Below are positions 34,943 to 43,912 of a stretch of DNA of 64,000 nt, one piece after another. A program made the position numbers and the translations under genes. The notes beneath the pieces are model-generated. The model was not told where the DNA came from. It made no database searches and was given only the letters and a program-made list of their open reading frames with translations. Position 1 is the first letter of the stretch, and every line of letters starts with the position of its first letter. The DNA is from JAHEDH01 sp963745865 (GTDB lineage: Bacteria > Actinomycetota > Acidimicrobiia > Spongiisociales > ZC4RG35): the NCBI GenBank assembly GCA_963745865.1, contig CAVUYZ010000004.1:310001-374000 (forward strand), given 5' to 3'.

Positions 34943-35662
34943 TCAGGTCTCGAGCGACCGGATCCGGTCGAGGACCGAATCAGCGTTCGGAGCCAGCAGC
35001 TCGTCGACGATCTTGCCGTCGGCGAGGAAGACCGCGCGATCGGCATACCCTGCGGCCACCGGGTCATGGGTGACCATGACGATGGTTTGATCGAACTCGT
35101 CGACCGCGAGCCGGAGGAACCCAAGGAGTTGGGAGCCCGACTTGGAATCCAGGTTCCCCGATGGCTCATCGGCGAAGATCACCGCAGGCTTCGATACCAG
35201 TGCTCGAGCAACGGCGACGCGCTGTTGCTGCCCACCCGAGAGCTCCGTCGGACGGTGATCCAGTCGATCGCCGAGTTCGAGCACGCCAACCACGCGGTCG
35301 AACCACTCGCGGTCGACGCGGGCTCCGGCGATGTCGACCGGGAGCGTGATGTTCTCGGTGGCCGACAGCGTTGGGACGAGATTGAACGATTGGAAGACGA
35401 ACCCGACCCGCTCTCTCCGGAGCAGCGTGAGATCACGATCCCCGAGCAGGCCCAATTCCTGGTCGCCGATGAAGACTCGACCACTGGTCAGGTCGTCGAG
35501 ACCGGCCACACAGTGGAGCAACGTCGATTTGCCGCTTCCCGACGGGCCCATGATCGCCGAGAACCGGCCCTCCTCGAACCCGAGGGTGACGCCATCGAGT
35601 GCCCTCACCTCGGTTGGACCCGATCCGTACACCTTTGTCGCCGACTCGGCGCGGACTGCCAT
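34943..35662 (-). CDS. ABC transporter ATPase (LolD/MacB type)
   Basis: A 239-residue ATPase. Walker A is GPSGSGKSTLLHC, the signature ELSGGQQQRVAVARA, Walker B VIFADEPSGNLDS and the H-loop MVTHDPVAAGYA. The FVFQSFNLVPTLSATENI block is typical of the LolD/MacB class. It stops 2 bp before the permease start, so the two are co-translated. ATG 35662 is chosen; ATG 35668 is two codons longer. Its upstream region was invaded by, or borders, the IS110 element. Confidence 0.92.
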   Translation of the reverse strand: MAVRAESATKVYGSGPTEVRALDGVTLGFEEGRFSAIMGPSGSGKSTLLHCVAGLDDLTSGRVFIGDQELGLLGDRDLTLLRRERVGFVFQSFNLVPTLSATENITLPVDIAGARVDREWFDRVVGVLELGDRLDHRPTELSGGQQQRVAVARALVSKPAVIFADEPSGNLDSKSGSQLLGFLRLAVDEFDQTIVMVTHDPVAAGYADRAVFLADGKIVDELLAPNADSVLDRIRSLET

Positions 35663-35689
35663 GGACATCTGGGCGAGGCTAATGGGGGT

Positions 35690-35902
35690 GGTCCAGTGTT
35701 CCGTCTGGGATGCTGGTGTCGAGCTGCCGGCCGGTCAGCACTTTGCGAGGCTGGACCGTGAGTCCTATCGGTAGAGCGTGCGCCGGTCGGTGGTGAGGAG
35801 CCTTGGACAACTGGTGGGATGGCGTGCCTCGAGCACTGATCCATTAGCGAGATGCGGGCCGCCTCGAGCTCAGGAAGTGTTGGGAACGAGAAAGGAGCAG
35901 TT
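35690..35902 (+). ncRNA. Candidate bridge-RNA region at the left end of the IS110 element
   Basis: The 213 bases before the transposase start contain a closing stem GGTCCAG (35690-35696) with CTGGACC (35751-35757) around a GC-rich inner hairpin, then a second structured part (GCCTCGAG and CTCGAGCTC elements). IS110-type recombinases are known to use a bridge RNA from the non-coding element end. The position fits, but the limits and the loops that would match target and donor are not established from sequence alone. Confidence 0.3.
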
Positions 35903-37140
35903 GTGGGAAAGGTGTTTGTCGGTCATGACTGGGCTGAAGCTCATCATGATGTGTATGTCCAGGACGGAGAGGGCGGTCGGCTCTGTGCGTCCCGGTTGGC
36001 GGACGGGATCGAGGGAGTGGCACGATTCCACGAGTTGATGGCCGACTATGTCGATGATCCCGCCGAGGTGATCGTGGCATCTGAAACCGACCGTGGGTTG
36101 TTCATCGGGGCATTGGTCGCTGCGGGCTATCGGGTGATCGCGATCAACCCGAAGTCGACGTCTCGGTATCGGGAACGGCACTCGACCTCGGGCGCCAAGT
36201 CCGATCCTGGCGACGCCAAAGTCCTCGCCGAACTGGCACGTCTCGATAGCCACAACCATCGGCCGGTGGCAGGCGACAGCGACCTGGCCGAAGCAACCAA
36301 GGTGCTGGCCCGTGCCCATCAGAACCTGATCTGGACCCGGCAGCGACAAGTCAACCAGCTGCGATCGGCGTTACGGGAGTTCTATCCGGCCGCACTCGAG
36401 GCGTTCGAGGACCTCGCCGGCAGGGACGCCCTAGCCGTGCTGGCGATCGCGTCTACTCCGAACCTGGGCCGAACAGTGTCTCGATCCAAGATCGCCACCG
36501 CCCTCCGGAGGGGCGGCCGGCAACGACGAATCGATGAGCGAGCCAGCCACATCCACTCGGCGTTGGGTAGCGATCAACTCGCAGCTTCGAACCTGGTCAG
36601 TGAAGCGATGGGCGCCATCGTCAGGTCTCTCGTCGCCGTCATCACCGAGATCATCGATCAGATCGACACACTCGAGACCGAACTGGCCGCCCGTTTTGAC
36701 CAGCACCCGGACGCCAAGATCATCCGCTCCCTGCCAGGACTGGGGACGATCCTGGGCGCCCGGGTGCTCGCAGAGTTCGGGGACGAGCCGAACCGCTACG
36801 CCGACGCCAAGTCCCGCAAAAACTACGCCGGGACGTCACCCATCACCAAAGCCTCCGGTCGCAGCCACGTCGTCCTGGCTCGCTATACACGCAACCACCG
36901 ACTCGCGGACGCCTGCTACCTGTGGGCATTCGCCGCCCTCACCGCCAGCCCCGGCGCCCGCACCTTCTACGACCAACGCCGCCGCAACGGCGACACCCAC
37001 AACCGCGCCCTACGCGCTCTCGCCAACCGACTCGTCGGCATTCTCCACGGCTGCCTACGACACCAAACCCCCTACGACGAACACACCGCATGGGCTCACC
37101 GCACCCACGCCGCTTGACAACTACGACCGTGGGATGTCTA
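35801..37140 (+). mobile_element. IS110-family insertion sequence (approximate ends)
   Basis: One transposase gene with short non-coding ends, inserted between the ABC exporter operon and trmL. IS110 elements lack long terminal inverted repeats. The best end clue is a shared segment: CTTGGACAACT then GTGGGATG (35814-35821) on the left, and CTTGACAACT then GTGGGATG (37129-37136) on the right. The true left end may lie further upstream if the bridge-RNA region belongs to the element. Confidence 0.6.
35903..37117 (+). CDS. IS110-family transposase (DEDD recombinase)
   Basis: A 404-residue transposase. The N-terminal RuvC-like domain has D9 (VFVGHDWAE), E61 (VIVASETDRG), and D101 and D104 (SGAKSDPGDAKVLAEL), the DEDD set. 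The C-terminal Tnp20 domain contains LPGLGTILGARVLAEFGD and YAGTSPITKASG with the conserved catalytic-type serine. Length is typical and the frame is intact, so the element may be active. The GTG start at 35903 has AAAGGAG six bases upstream; the frame stays open for 17 more codons to 35852, but nothing supports that start. Confidence 0.93.
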   Translation: MGKVFVGHDWAEAHHDVYVQDGEGGRLCASRLADGIEGVARFHELMADYVDDPAEVIVASETDRGLFIGALVAAGYRVIAINPKSTSRYRERHSTSGAKSDPGDAKVLAELARLDSHNHRPVAGDSDLAEATKVLARAHQNLIWTRQRQVNQLRSALREFYPAALEAFEDLAGRDALAVLAIASTPNLGRTVSRSKIATALRRGGRQRRIDERASHIHSALGSDQLAASNLVSEAMGAIVRSLVAVITEIIDQIDTLETELAARFDQHPDAKIIRSLPGLGTILGARVLAEFGDEPNRYADAKSRKNYAGTSPITKASGRSHVVLARYTRNHRLADACYLWAFAALTASPGARTFYDQRRRNGDTHNRALRALANRLVGILHGCLRHQTPYDEHTAWAHRTHAA

Positions 37141-37162
37141 CCGACGGTCGGGGTCTAGGGAT

Positions 37163-37630
37163 TCATCGCGTTTCTGACCCGTCGAATGCCTGCTGCCGCC
37201 ATGCCTCGTAGGTCACTACCGCCACCGAGTTCGAGAGGTTGAGCGAGCGAACACCTGCGCGCATGGGGATGTGCAGCACCGCGTCGATCCATTCGGCATC
37301 GAGAACATGGCGATCGAGCCCGACCGACTCGCGACCGAAGAGGAAAGCGTCACCGGGAACGAAGTCTTGTGAGTGGTAGCTGGTGGTCCCGGCCTTGGCG
37401 AGAGCGAACACCCGTCCCCGGTGGCCGTCCCGCCACGTGTCGAGATCCGGGTGGACCCGGATCGTGGCCCGGTCCCGGTAGTCCATGCCGGCACGACGGA
37501 GCTTGGCGTCGTCGAGCTCGAATCCGAGTGGTTCGATCAGGTGGAGGGTGGCCCCGGTGTTGGCGGCCAGACGCATCGCATTTCCGGTGTTGGGTGGGAT
37601 CTCGGGGTGCACCAGCACGATGTGGAACAC
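37163..37630 (-). CDS. trmL: tRNA (cytidine/uridine-34-2'-O)-methyltransferase
   Basis: A 155-residue SPOUT-family methyltransferase that modifies the wobble base of some leucine tRNAs using S-adenosylmethionine. The typical start is FHIVLVHPEIPPNTGNAMRL; the knot region has DAFLFGRESVGL and HIPMRAGVRSLNLSNSVAVV, the SAM-binding trefoil knot. Length equals that of TrmL. GTG at 37630 gives the family N-terminus; a longer frame overlaps nucS. Last gene of a minus-strand group with the M20 peptidase and nucS. Confidence 0.9.
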   Translation of the reverse strand: MFHIVLVHPEIPPNTGNAMRLAANTGATLHLIEPLGFELDDAKLRRAGMDYRDRATIRVHPDLDTWRDGHRGRVFALAKAGTTSYHSQDFVPGDAFLFGRESVGLDRHVLDAEWIDAVLHIPMRAGVRSLNLSNSVAVVTYEAWRQQAFDGSETR

Positions 37631-37685
37631 GATCAGATCCCGCACACAGGGTTGTGGCGGCGGGCCGGCACGAGTGAGGAGCGCA

Positions 37686-38345
37686 TCAGAAGAGTCGGAG
37701 CTCGTTGGACTCGATCTCGCGTAGGCCGTCATAGTCGACTTCGACCGTCGTGATTCCTCGCGCTTCGGCCAGGGTCTTGGCCTGAGGCTTGATCAGCTGG
37801 GCAGCGAAGATCCCGCGGACTGGCGACAACCGTGGGTCGTTGTCGAGGCGCTCTAGATAGCGGGCGAGCTGCTCGACTCCGTCGATCTCCCCCCGTCGCT
37901 TGATCTCGACTGCGACCGTCTGGCCATCTCCGGCCCGGCACAGCAGGTCCACCGGACCGATGTCGGTGCCGTACTCGCGGCGAATCAGCTCGAGATCCTC
38001 TTCGAGGACCCACGGCCGCTCGGCGAGCAGCTTCTGGAGATGTGCCTCGACCCCGTCTTTGATGAGACCCGGATCCTCTCCCAACTCGTGCGACGTGTCC
38101 GAGATGATGTCGTGCAGCGTGATCCTCAGGCGCTCGCCCTTCGGATTGGTGACGATCCAATGGTCCGATGACTCCTCGACCAGATTCGGGGCGTTCATCC
38201 AGTTCAGCGGCTTGTAGGCGCCACCGTCGCTGTGGATGGCGACGCAACCGTCGGCTTTGACCATCAGCAGTCGAGTGGCTCTCGGCAGATGGGCGGTGAG
38301 GCGTCCTTCATAGTCGACAGTGCATTCTGCGACGACGAGCCTCAC
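37686..38345 (-). CDS. nucS: Mismatch-specific endonuclease NucS (EndoMS)
   Basis: A 219-residue nuclease that cuts both strands at mismatches and replaces MutS/MutL mismatch repair in most actinobacteria. The N-terminal dimerisation domain shows VVAECTVDYEGRLTAHLPRA. The RecB-like catalytic domain has D133 (GPVDLLCRA), E147 and K149 (VAVEIKRRGEIDG). The protein ends LRLF, in line with the C-terminal clamp-binding tail known for this family. The GTG start overlaps the TGA of the M20 peptidase gene (38342-38345). Confidence 0.95.
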   Translation of the reverse strand: MRLVVAECTVDYEGRLTAHLPRATRLLMVKADGCVAIHSDGGAYKPLNWMNAPNLVEESSDHWIVTNPKGERLRITLHDIISDTSHELGEDPGLIKDGVEAHLQKLLAERPWVLEEDLELIRREYGTDIGPVDLLCRAGDGQTVAVEIKRRGEIDGVEQLARYLERLDNDPRLSPVRGIFAAQLIKPQAKTLAEARGITTVEVDYDGLREIESNELRLF

Positions 38346-39674
38346 TGGTCTCTAAGCTTCTCGAGGGCCAGGCACTGGGCGAGGATCGACTTCTCGAGGT
38401 CGTCGAGATCCTGACTCTCGTTGGGAGCATGGATCGCCGAGCTCGGATCGCCCGCCCCTGTCAGGAGGATCGCCGCGTCGGGGAATCGTGCAGAGAAGTC
38501 GGCGACGAAGGGGATCGATCCGCCCGCCCCTTGCTCGACGACTTCAGCACCCCACACGGTCTCCATGGCGGTTCGGAAGGCATCGACGGCCGGTCCCTCG
38601 ACGTCGAGCTGGAACGCCTCCCCCGACTCGACCCCGGTCACCGTGAGCTGGGCGCCCCAGGGAGCGTGCTCGAGGAGGTGGGATCGAAGTGCGTTCATCG
38701 CATGTGTCGGGTGTCTCGCCTGGAGGGATTCGCATGCTGATCTTGGCGCTCGCCACCGGGACGAGCTGGTTGATCGCCTCGCCGATTCGGGGTGCGTCCA
38801 CTGCGAGCACCGAAATCGATGGCCGCATCCAGAGCCTCGACGTGAGACTGCCGGAGCCGAGCTGTTCGAGGCCAGGGACGGTTCCCATCGTCTCGCGGAT
38901 CTCGCTCTCGGTCAGATCGAGCGGTGGAGAATCGGCGGTGAGCAACCCCTCGACCGCGACCTCTCCGTCGTCGGTGTGCAGCGTCGACAGCAGGCGGGCG
39001 AGAGCCGTCACGGCGTCGGGGAAGATGCCGCCATACATGCCGGAATGTACGGCTTTCTCGGCGGTCCTCACCTCGACGACGCACGACACCAGTCCCCGAA
39101 GCGACGTGGTGAGAGCCGGTTGGCCGACGCGCCAATTGCCGGATCTGCGATCACGATCACGTCGGCGGCGAGCAGGTCGCCGTGGGTGTCGAGGAACGTC
39201 GGCCACATGTGCTGAGCCGATCTCCTCCTCGCCTTCGATGAAGATCTTCAGATTCACAGGGGGCGTCCCGCCGAAGGCGCGAAGCGTGCCGAGATGCATG
39301 ATCACGCCCGACTTGTCGTCGGAGGCTCCACGGCCGAACAGGCGCCCATCCCTCTCGAACGGCTCGAACGGGGCGGACTCCCACGCATCCGCCGGTCCCG
39401 GCGGTTGGACATCGTGGTGGGCATAGAGCAGAACGGTCGGCGAGCCCGGCGGGCCTTCGGCCGACGCAAACACTGCTGGATGGGTGCCTTCCAGCTCGAG
39501 CAGGGTGGCGTCGGCGCCTGCGCCGGAGAGCAGATCTCTGACCGACTCGGCTGATCGGCGCACGTCGGCAGCGGGATACCCGGGAGCGCTCACCGATGGA
39601 ATTCTCACGAGGTCCGCCAGTGTTCGTTTGAGTTCGGGAAAGAGTTCTGTGACGCGAGATGGGAGGTCGGACAT
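38342..39674 (-). CDS. M20-family metallopeptidase / dipeptidase (three frame breaks)
   Basis: About 443 residues when joined. The zinc-site histidine is in VLLYAHHDVQPPG, the bridging aspartate in LFGRGASDDKSGV and the acids in IFIEGEEEIGSAH. The C-terminal part (GSIPFVADFSARFPDAAIL, ends AIHAPNESQDL) carries the last ligand histidine. Frame changes are near 39206 (extra base; WPTFLDTHGDLLAADV lies in another frame), 39139-39140 (missing base) and 38702 (extra base). All parts match the family, so sequence error is likely. It is coupled to nucS by a GTGA overlap. Confidence 0.82.
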
Positions 39675-39739
39675 GGAGGGGAGGCTACCGGCGGTGGTCG
39701 CGCGGCGGGTTGCCGCCCCGCACCCCTACCGTTCCGGCC

Positions 39740-40441
39740 GTGAAACTCGACATCATCGGGATCCCGGTCACCGTCAGGTGGTCGTTCTGGCCGGTCGCGC
39801 TCCTCATCGTCCCGCTCCCGTACAGCCTGCTCGCCCGGCCGAGAGCATGGGGGTTCGTGGCCGTGTGGCTCGGCGTGGTCTTCGTGACCGTTCTCGTCCA
39901 CGAACTGGCCCATGCCGTGACCGCTCGATCGGCGGGGGCGGAGACATCGATAACGCTCTACTTCCTGGGCGGATTCACGACATGGGAGGCATCCGACATC
40001 GGGCATGGGAGACGAGCGTGGGTGGCGGCATCCGGTTCGCTCGCCGGGTTCGTGATGGGTGGGCTGGCCTGGTGGTTGCTCGAGTCCGGGGTCGTCCCCT
40101 CCGGTGTCACCCATCTCATGTTCGGGCTCGAGAACTTCTGGTACGTCAACCTGGTGTGGGGTGCCCTCAACTGGATCCCGGTTCGCCCGTTGGACGGTGG
40201 CCACATGTTCGCCAGCGCGGTCGGCGGCGTTCTCGGCGATCGCGGCACCCGGGTCACGGCCGTTGTCTTCCCGCTCGTCACGATCGTCGCCGGCGGGATG
40301 GCGCTGCTCGCCGGGCTCTATGTTGCGGCGGCATTCGCGCTGCTGGTCCTGGTTGGCGAGGCCGAGGTCTGGCGGGGTCGAAATGCCCTGCCGATCGGGC
40401 CGGGCGACGAGGGCGGCGGTGACGAGTATCCGGTAGGTTGA
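39740..40441 (+). CDS. Site-2 protease family (M50) zinc metalloprotease
   Basis: A 233-residue intramembrane protease-type protein with five or six membrane segments. The zinc motif is LVHELAHAVTARSAGA (HExxH) and the third ligand lies in LNWIPVRPLDGGHMFAS, the conserved N-x2-P-x2-P-L-D-G-G. It resembles the SpoIVFB-like group without CBS or PDZ domains. It may cleave membrane-bound regulators. The GTG at 39740 gives the usual N-terminus (KLDIIGIPVTVRWSF). Confidence 0.85.
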   Translation: MKLDIIGIPVTVRWSFWPVALLIVPLPYSLLARPRAWGFVAVWLGVVFVTVLVHELAHAVTARSAGAETSITLYFLGGFTTWEASDIGHGRRAWVAASGSLAGFVMGGLAWWLLESGVVPSGVTHLMFGLENFWYVNLVWGALNWIPVRPLDGGHMFASAVGGVLGDRGTRVTAVVFPLVTIVAGGMALLAGLYVAAAFALLVLVGEAEVWRGRNALPIGPGDEGGGDEYPVG

Positions 40442-40445
40442 GCCG

Positions 40446-41684
40446 ATGGATTTCGCGTACACACCGAAGGTCGAACGGCTCCGAACATCACTCCTCGACT
40501 TCATGGACAGCCACGTCTATCCATCGGAGGCCGTGTATCGGGACCAGATGGAAGCGGCAGGCGATCCCCATTTCCACCCGCCGATCCTCGAGGAGCTCAA
40601 GACCGAGGCGAGGTCCCGGGGCTTGTGGAACCTCTTCCTTCCTGACGAGGAGGCCGGAGCCGGACTGTCGGTTCTCGAGTACGCCCCGCTCGCGGAGATC
40701 AGCGGGCGGGTTCCACACATCGCCCCCGAAGCGATGAACTGCGACGCTCCCAACACCGGGAACATGGAGATCCTCCACATGTTCGGCACGAGCGAGCAGC
40801 GAGCCCGGTGGCTCGATCCGTTGCTCGACGGTGAGATCAGGTCGTGTTTCTCCATGACCGAGCCGGACGTCGCGTCGTCGGACGCGAAGAACATCAGGAC
40901 GCGGATCAACCGCGACGGGGACGAGTACGTCATCGAGGGGCGGAAGTGGTTCTCGTCTGGGGGCGCGTCAGATCGATGCAAGGTCTCGATCGTCATGGGC
41001 GTCACCGACCCCCACGCGGATCCATACCGGCAGCAGTCGATGGTGATCGTCCCGATGGATGCGCCCGGCGTGACGGTCGAGCGATCTCCGCTGGTGTTCG
41101 GGTATCAGGATCGAGGTGGACATCCCCAGATCCACTTCGACCGGGTGCGAGTCCCGGTCTCGAATCTGCTCGGTGATGAGGGGAGCGGGTTCGCCATCGC
41201 CCAAGCGCGGCTCGGACCGGGCCGAATCCATCACTGCATGCGTGCGATCGGCGCAGCGGAGCGGGCTTTCGATCTGATGGTCGAACGCGCCAAGGCGCGG
41301 GTCGCGTTCGGGAAGCCGCTGAGCGACCAGGGGGTCATCCGCGACTGGATCGCCGAGTCGAGGATGAAGATCGAGCAGGCGAGGCTCCTGGTCCTCAAGA
41401 CGGCGTGGATGATCGACAATGTCGGTGCGAAGGGCGCCCGTGTCGAGATCGCAGCCATCAAAGTGGTTGCGCCGGAGGTGCTCACCTTCGTCGCCGACCG
41501 AGCGATTCAGGTCTTCGGAGCGGCCGGGTTCACCGAGGATCATCCGGTCGCCGGGTTCTACTCGATGGGCAGGTGGCTGCAGATGGCCGACGGCCCGGAC
41601 GAGGTCCACAAGCGGTCCGTCGCCAGGGCCGAGATCTCACGCTACGAGGCGGGCCAGGTACCGGAGCCCTACGACTTCGACTGA
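40446..41684 (+). CDS. Acyl-CoA dehydrogenase
   Basis: A 412-residue FAD enzyme that oxidises an acyl-CoA. Landmarks are SCFSMTEPDVASSDAKNI (FAD contact), the substrate loop VIEGRKWFSSGGASD, RLGPGRIHHCMRAIGAAERA and the C-terminal RAIQVFGAAGFTEDHPVA with the Q-x-F/x-G-A-x-G-F FAD-binding turn. It resembles the ACAD10/11 or FadE-like group of actinobacteria. It starts 4 bp after the protease gene, so the two may be co-transcribed. Confidence 0.93.
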   Translation: MDFAYTPKVERLRTSLLDFMDSHVYPSEAVYRDQMEAAGDPHFHPPILEELKTEARSRGLWNLFLPDEEAGAGLSVLEYAPLAEISGRVPHIAPEAMNCDAPNTGNMEILHMFGTSEQRARWLDPLLDGEIRSCFSMTEPDVASSDAKNIRTRINRDGDEYVIEGRKWFSSGGASDRCKVSIVMGVTDPHADPYRQQSMVIVPMDAPGVTVERSPLVFGYQDRGGHPQIHFDRVRVPVSNLLGDEGSGFAIAQARLGPGRIHHCMRAIGAAERAFDLMVERAKARVAFGKPLSDQGVIRDWIAESRMKIEQARLLVLKTAWMIDNVGAKGARVEIAAIKVVAPEVLTFVADRAIQVFGAAGFTEDHPVAGFYSMGRWLQMADGPDEVHKRSVARAEISRYEAGQVPEPYDFD

Positions 41685-41702
41685 GAATCGAGGCATCGAC
41701 GA

Positions 41703-41723
41703 GGGTTTACCTCGGGTTTACCT
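41703..41723 (+). promoter_or_regulatory. Tandem 11-bp repeat before the WhiB gene
   Basis: GGGTTTACCT occurs at 41703-41712 and again at 41714-41723, exactly one helical turn apart, 14 bp before the first possible WhiB start codon. Direct repeats at this spacing suggest a regulator-binding site or overlapping promoter elements. Confidence 0.4.
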
Positions 41724-41736
41724 TCGAGCGACGACC

Positions 41737-42033
41737 ATGGGTGCTCTGATGAGCACACTCGAATACTTCTTCGACACGGATCGCCAGATCCACTCATGGC
41801 GGGAGATCGCCGCCTGCAACGACAGGGTCGACGTGGACTTCTTCCCCGTCGCCGAGGCCGCCGCCGACGCTTCGGCCGCCAAGGAGGTGTGTGCCGGCTG
41901 CGCGGTCGCCGACGAGTGCCTTCAGTTCGCGCTCGAGACCAACCAGCCGGACGGCATTTGGGGCGGTACGACCTTCGCCGAGCGGCGCAAGCTCAGGCGC
42001 GTGTGGCTCGAGGACCATCGCCGAGCCTCGTAG
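41737..42033 (+). CDS. WhiB-family iron-sulfur transcriptional regulator
   Basis: A 98-residue actinobacterial regulator with a [4Fe-4S] cluster that binds the principal sigma factor. The four cysteines are in IAACND, VCAGCAVADEC, with the CxxC-x5-C spacing of the family. The turn motif is DGIWGGTTFAERRKLRR, followed by a basic tail. ATG 41737 and ATG 41749 are both possible starts. Likely sensitive to oxygen or nitric oxide, though this subtype is not assigned. Confidence 0.92.
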   Translation: MGALMSTLEYFFDTDRQIHSWREIAACNDRVDVDFFPVAEAAADASAAKEVCAGCAVADECLQFALETNQPDGIWGGTTFAERRKLRRVWLEDHRRAS

Positions 42034-42036
42034 GTC

Positions 42037-43008
42037 TCAATTGTCGTCCGCTCGACTGCCGATGTGCACGAGGGCGTCCCCTTGTGACACGAGCGGATTC
42101 TGGGTCGCCGCGATCACCCAGCCGCTCGAGTTCGCGCTGATCTTCGTCGGGCGCTGACCGAAAGCATCGGCGACGGAACCGAGCTTGTCGCCCTTCTCCA
42201 CGCGATCTCCGATCGAGACCTCGAGGTCGGCGATGCCGGATCGGCGGGCCCTGACCCATCGGCTCGTGCTGAGATGGATCGGTCGCCGTCTGACCCTCGG
42301 GAGCTCCCAGGCCCCCATGTCGATCGCCTCGAGGACCCGGAGCACGCCTTCCACTCCGTATTTGATGGCCTCCTGGTCGAACCGATGGATCTGCCCCGCC
42401 TCGTACAGCAGGACGGGGACACCGCGTTTGGTCGCCGCCATCCTGACCGACCCATCCCGAAGGCGGGCGTCGATCATGAATGGCGCACCGAATGCGGTCG
42501 CGAGACGCAAGGTCTCCTGGTCGTCGAGGTCGGCGCGGATCTGGGGGATGTTGATGCGATGCGATGCTGCGGTGTGGAGGTCGATGCCGAGGTTCGATTG
42601 CATCACGACCTCCCTCATGAAGAGCTCGGCGAGTTGGGCAGCCAGTGACCCGCGCTTCGAGCCGGGGAACGACCGGTTGAGGTCGCGTCCATCGGGGAGG
42701 TAGCGGGACTGCTCGATCAATCCGAAGACATTCACGACGGGCACCGCGATCACGGCCCCGCGCAAGGTCCTCACGTCGAGCCTGCGTAGCACCCTCCGGA
42801 TGATCTCGACGCCGTTGAGCTCGTCGCCATGGATCGCTCCCGACAGCCAGACGGTCGGTCCTGCCCGGCGTCCGTTGACCACCGCAACCGGCATCGACAG
42901 GCGGGATCCGGTGACGAGTCGGGCGACCGGGAGCTCGAAGCGCAGCGTCTTCCCGGGGTTGATGGTTTCGTCGCCGAGCGTGACCGGCGCATTCGCCTCA
43001 GTCGTCAC
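42037..43008 (-). CDS. Succinylglutamate desuccinylase / aspartoacylase family metallohydrolase
   Basis: A 323-residue zinc hydrolase of the M14-like AstE/AspA family. The metal motif is LSGAIHGDELNGVEII (H-x2-E) with the third ligand in LGIDLHTAASHR. A C-terminal beta domain (SIGDRVEKGDKLGSV) resembles a lipoyl-like sandwich found in many members. Given its place after rimK and a retropepsin-like gene, it may remove or trim glutamate added by RimK; that is inference. It overlaps the end of rimK by 11 bp. Confidence 0.85.
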   Translation of the reverse strand: MTTEANAPVTLGDETINPGKTLRFELPVARLVTGSRLSMPVAVVNGRRAGPTVWLSGAIHGDELNGVEIIRRVLRRLDVRTLRGAVIAVPVVNVFGLIEQSRYLPDGRDLNRSFPGSKRGSLAAQLAELFMREVVMQSNLGIDLHTAASHRINIPQIRADLDDQETLRLATAFGAPFMIDARLRDGSVRMAATKRGVPVLLYEAGQIHRFDQEAIKYGVEGVLRVLEAIDMGAWELPRVRRRPIHLSTSRWVRARRSGIADLEVSIGDRVEKGDKLGSVADAFGQRPTKISANSSGWVIAATQNPLVSQGDALVHIGSRADDN

Positions 43009-43912
43009 CGATGGCCCGCTTCTGCTTCCTTCTCCCCGGCTTCGTGACGTTGTCCTCGATGAAGCGGATCACCGAGCCTGCGACATCGGCCTGGCTCGAT
43101 TTCTCGATGCCCTCGAGGCCGGGGGAGGAGTTGACCTCGAGGACCACCGGTCCTCGCTCGGCCTGCAACATGTCGACGCCTGCCACGTTGAGGCCCATCG
43201 TCTTGGCTGCTTTCACCGCAGTGGCGCGCTCTGACGGGGTGAGTTTGATCTGCTCGGCGGTTCCACCTCGATGGAGGTTCGACCGGAAGTCGCCGGGAGC
43301 CCCGGTTCTCCGCATCGAGGCGACGACGCGGCCTCCGACGACAAATGCCCTGATGTCGGCGCCCTTCGATTCCTTGATGAACTCCTGAACGAGAATGTTG
43401 GCGTCGAGTTGGCGGAAGGCTCCGATCACCGACTCAGCGGCCTTCCGGGTCTCTGCCAGCACGACTCCGAGGCCCTGGGTGCCCTCCAACAGCTTGACCA
43501 CCACCGGGGTTCCGCCGACGAGTTCGAGGAGCCCGGCGATGTCCTGGGTGGCATGGGCGTATCCGGTCACCGGGAGTCCGACTCGTGCCCTGGCGAGGAG
43601 CTGGAGAGAGTGGAGCTTGTCCCGCGATCGGGTGATCGCCTGCGACGGGTTGACCGAGTAGACGCCCATCATCTCGAACTGTCTGACGACCGCAGTGCCA
43701 TAGAAGGTGTACGACGCCCCGATCCGGGGAATGATGGCATCGAAGCGAACCTCATCGCCCCGGAACAGAACTCGAGGCTTGGCGGACGTGATGTCCATGT
43801 AGCTACGGAGATAGTCGAGCACGTGCACGTCGTGGCCTCGGGCTTCGGCCGCCTCGACGAGTCGCTTCGTCGAGTACAGGTTGCGGTTCCTCGAGAGGAT
43901 TCCAATCTTCAT
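42998..43912 (-). CDS. rimK: RimK-type ATP-grasp glutamate ligase
   Basis: A 304-residue ATP-grasp ligase that adds glutamates to the C-terminus of ribosomal protein S6 in other bacteria. The start KIGILSRNRNLYSTKRLVEA is typical. ATP-grasp landmarks are GTPVVVKLLEGTQGLGVVL, ANILVQEFIKESKGADIRAF and GPVVLEVNSSPGLEGIE, with the metal-binding E-x-N. The ATG at 43912 overlaps the stop of the retropepsin-like gene once its frameshift is repaired. Confidence 0.93.
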   Translation of the reverse strand: MKIGILSRNRNLYSTKRLVEAAEARGHDVHVLDYLRSYMDITSAKPRVLFRGDEVRFDAIIPRIGASYTFYGTAVVRQFEMMGVYSVNPSQAITRSRDKLHSLQLLARARVGLPVTGYAHATQDIAGLLELVGGTPVVVKLLEGTQGLGVVLAETRKAAESVIGAFRQLDANILVQEFIKESKGADIRAFVVGGRVVASMRRTGAPGDFRSNLHRGGTAEQIKLTPSERATAVKAAKTMGLNVAGVDMLQAERGPVVLEVNSSPGLEGIEKSSQADVAGSVIRFIEDNVTKPGRRKQKRAIGDD

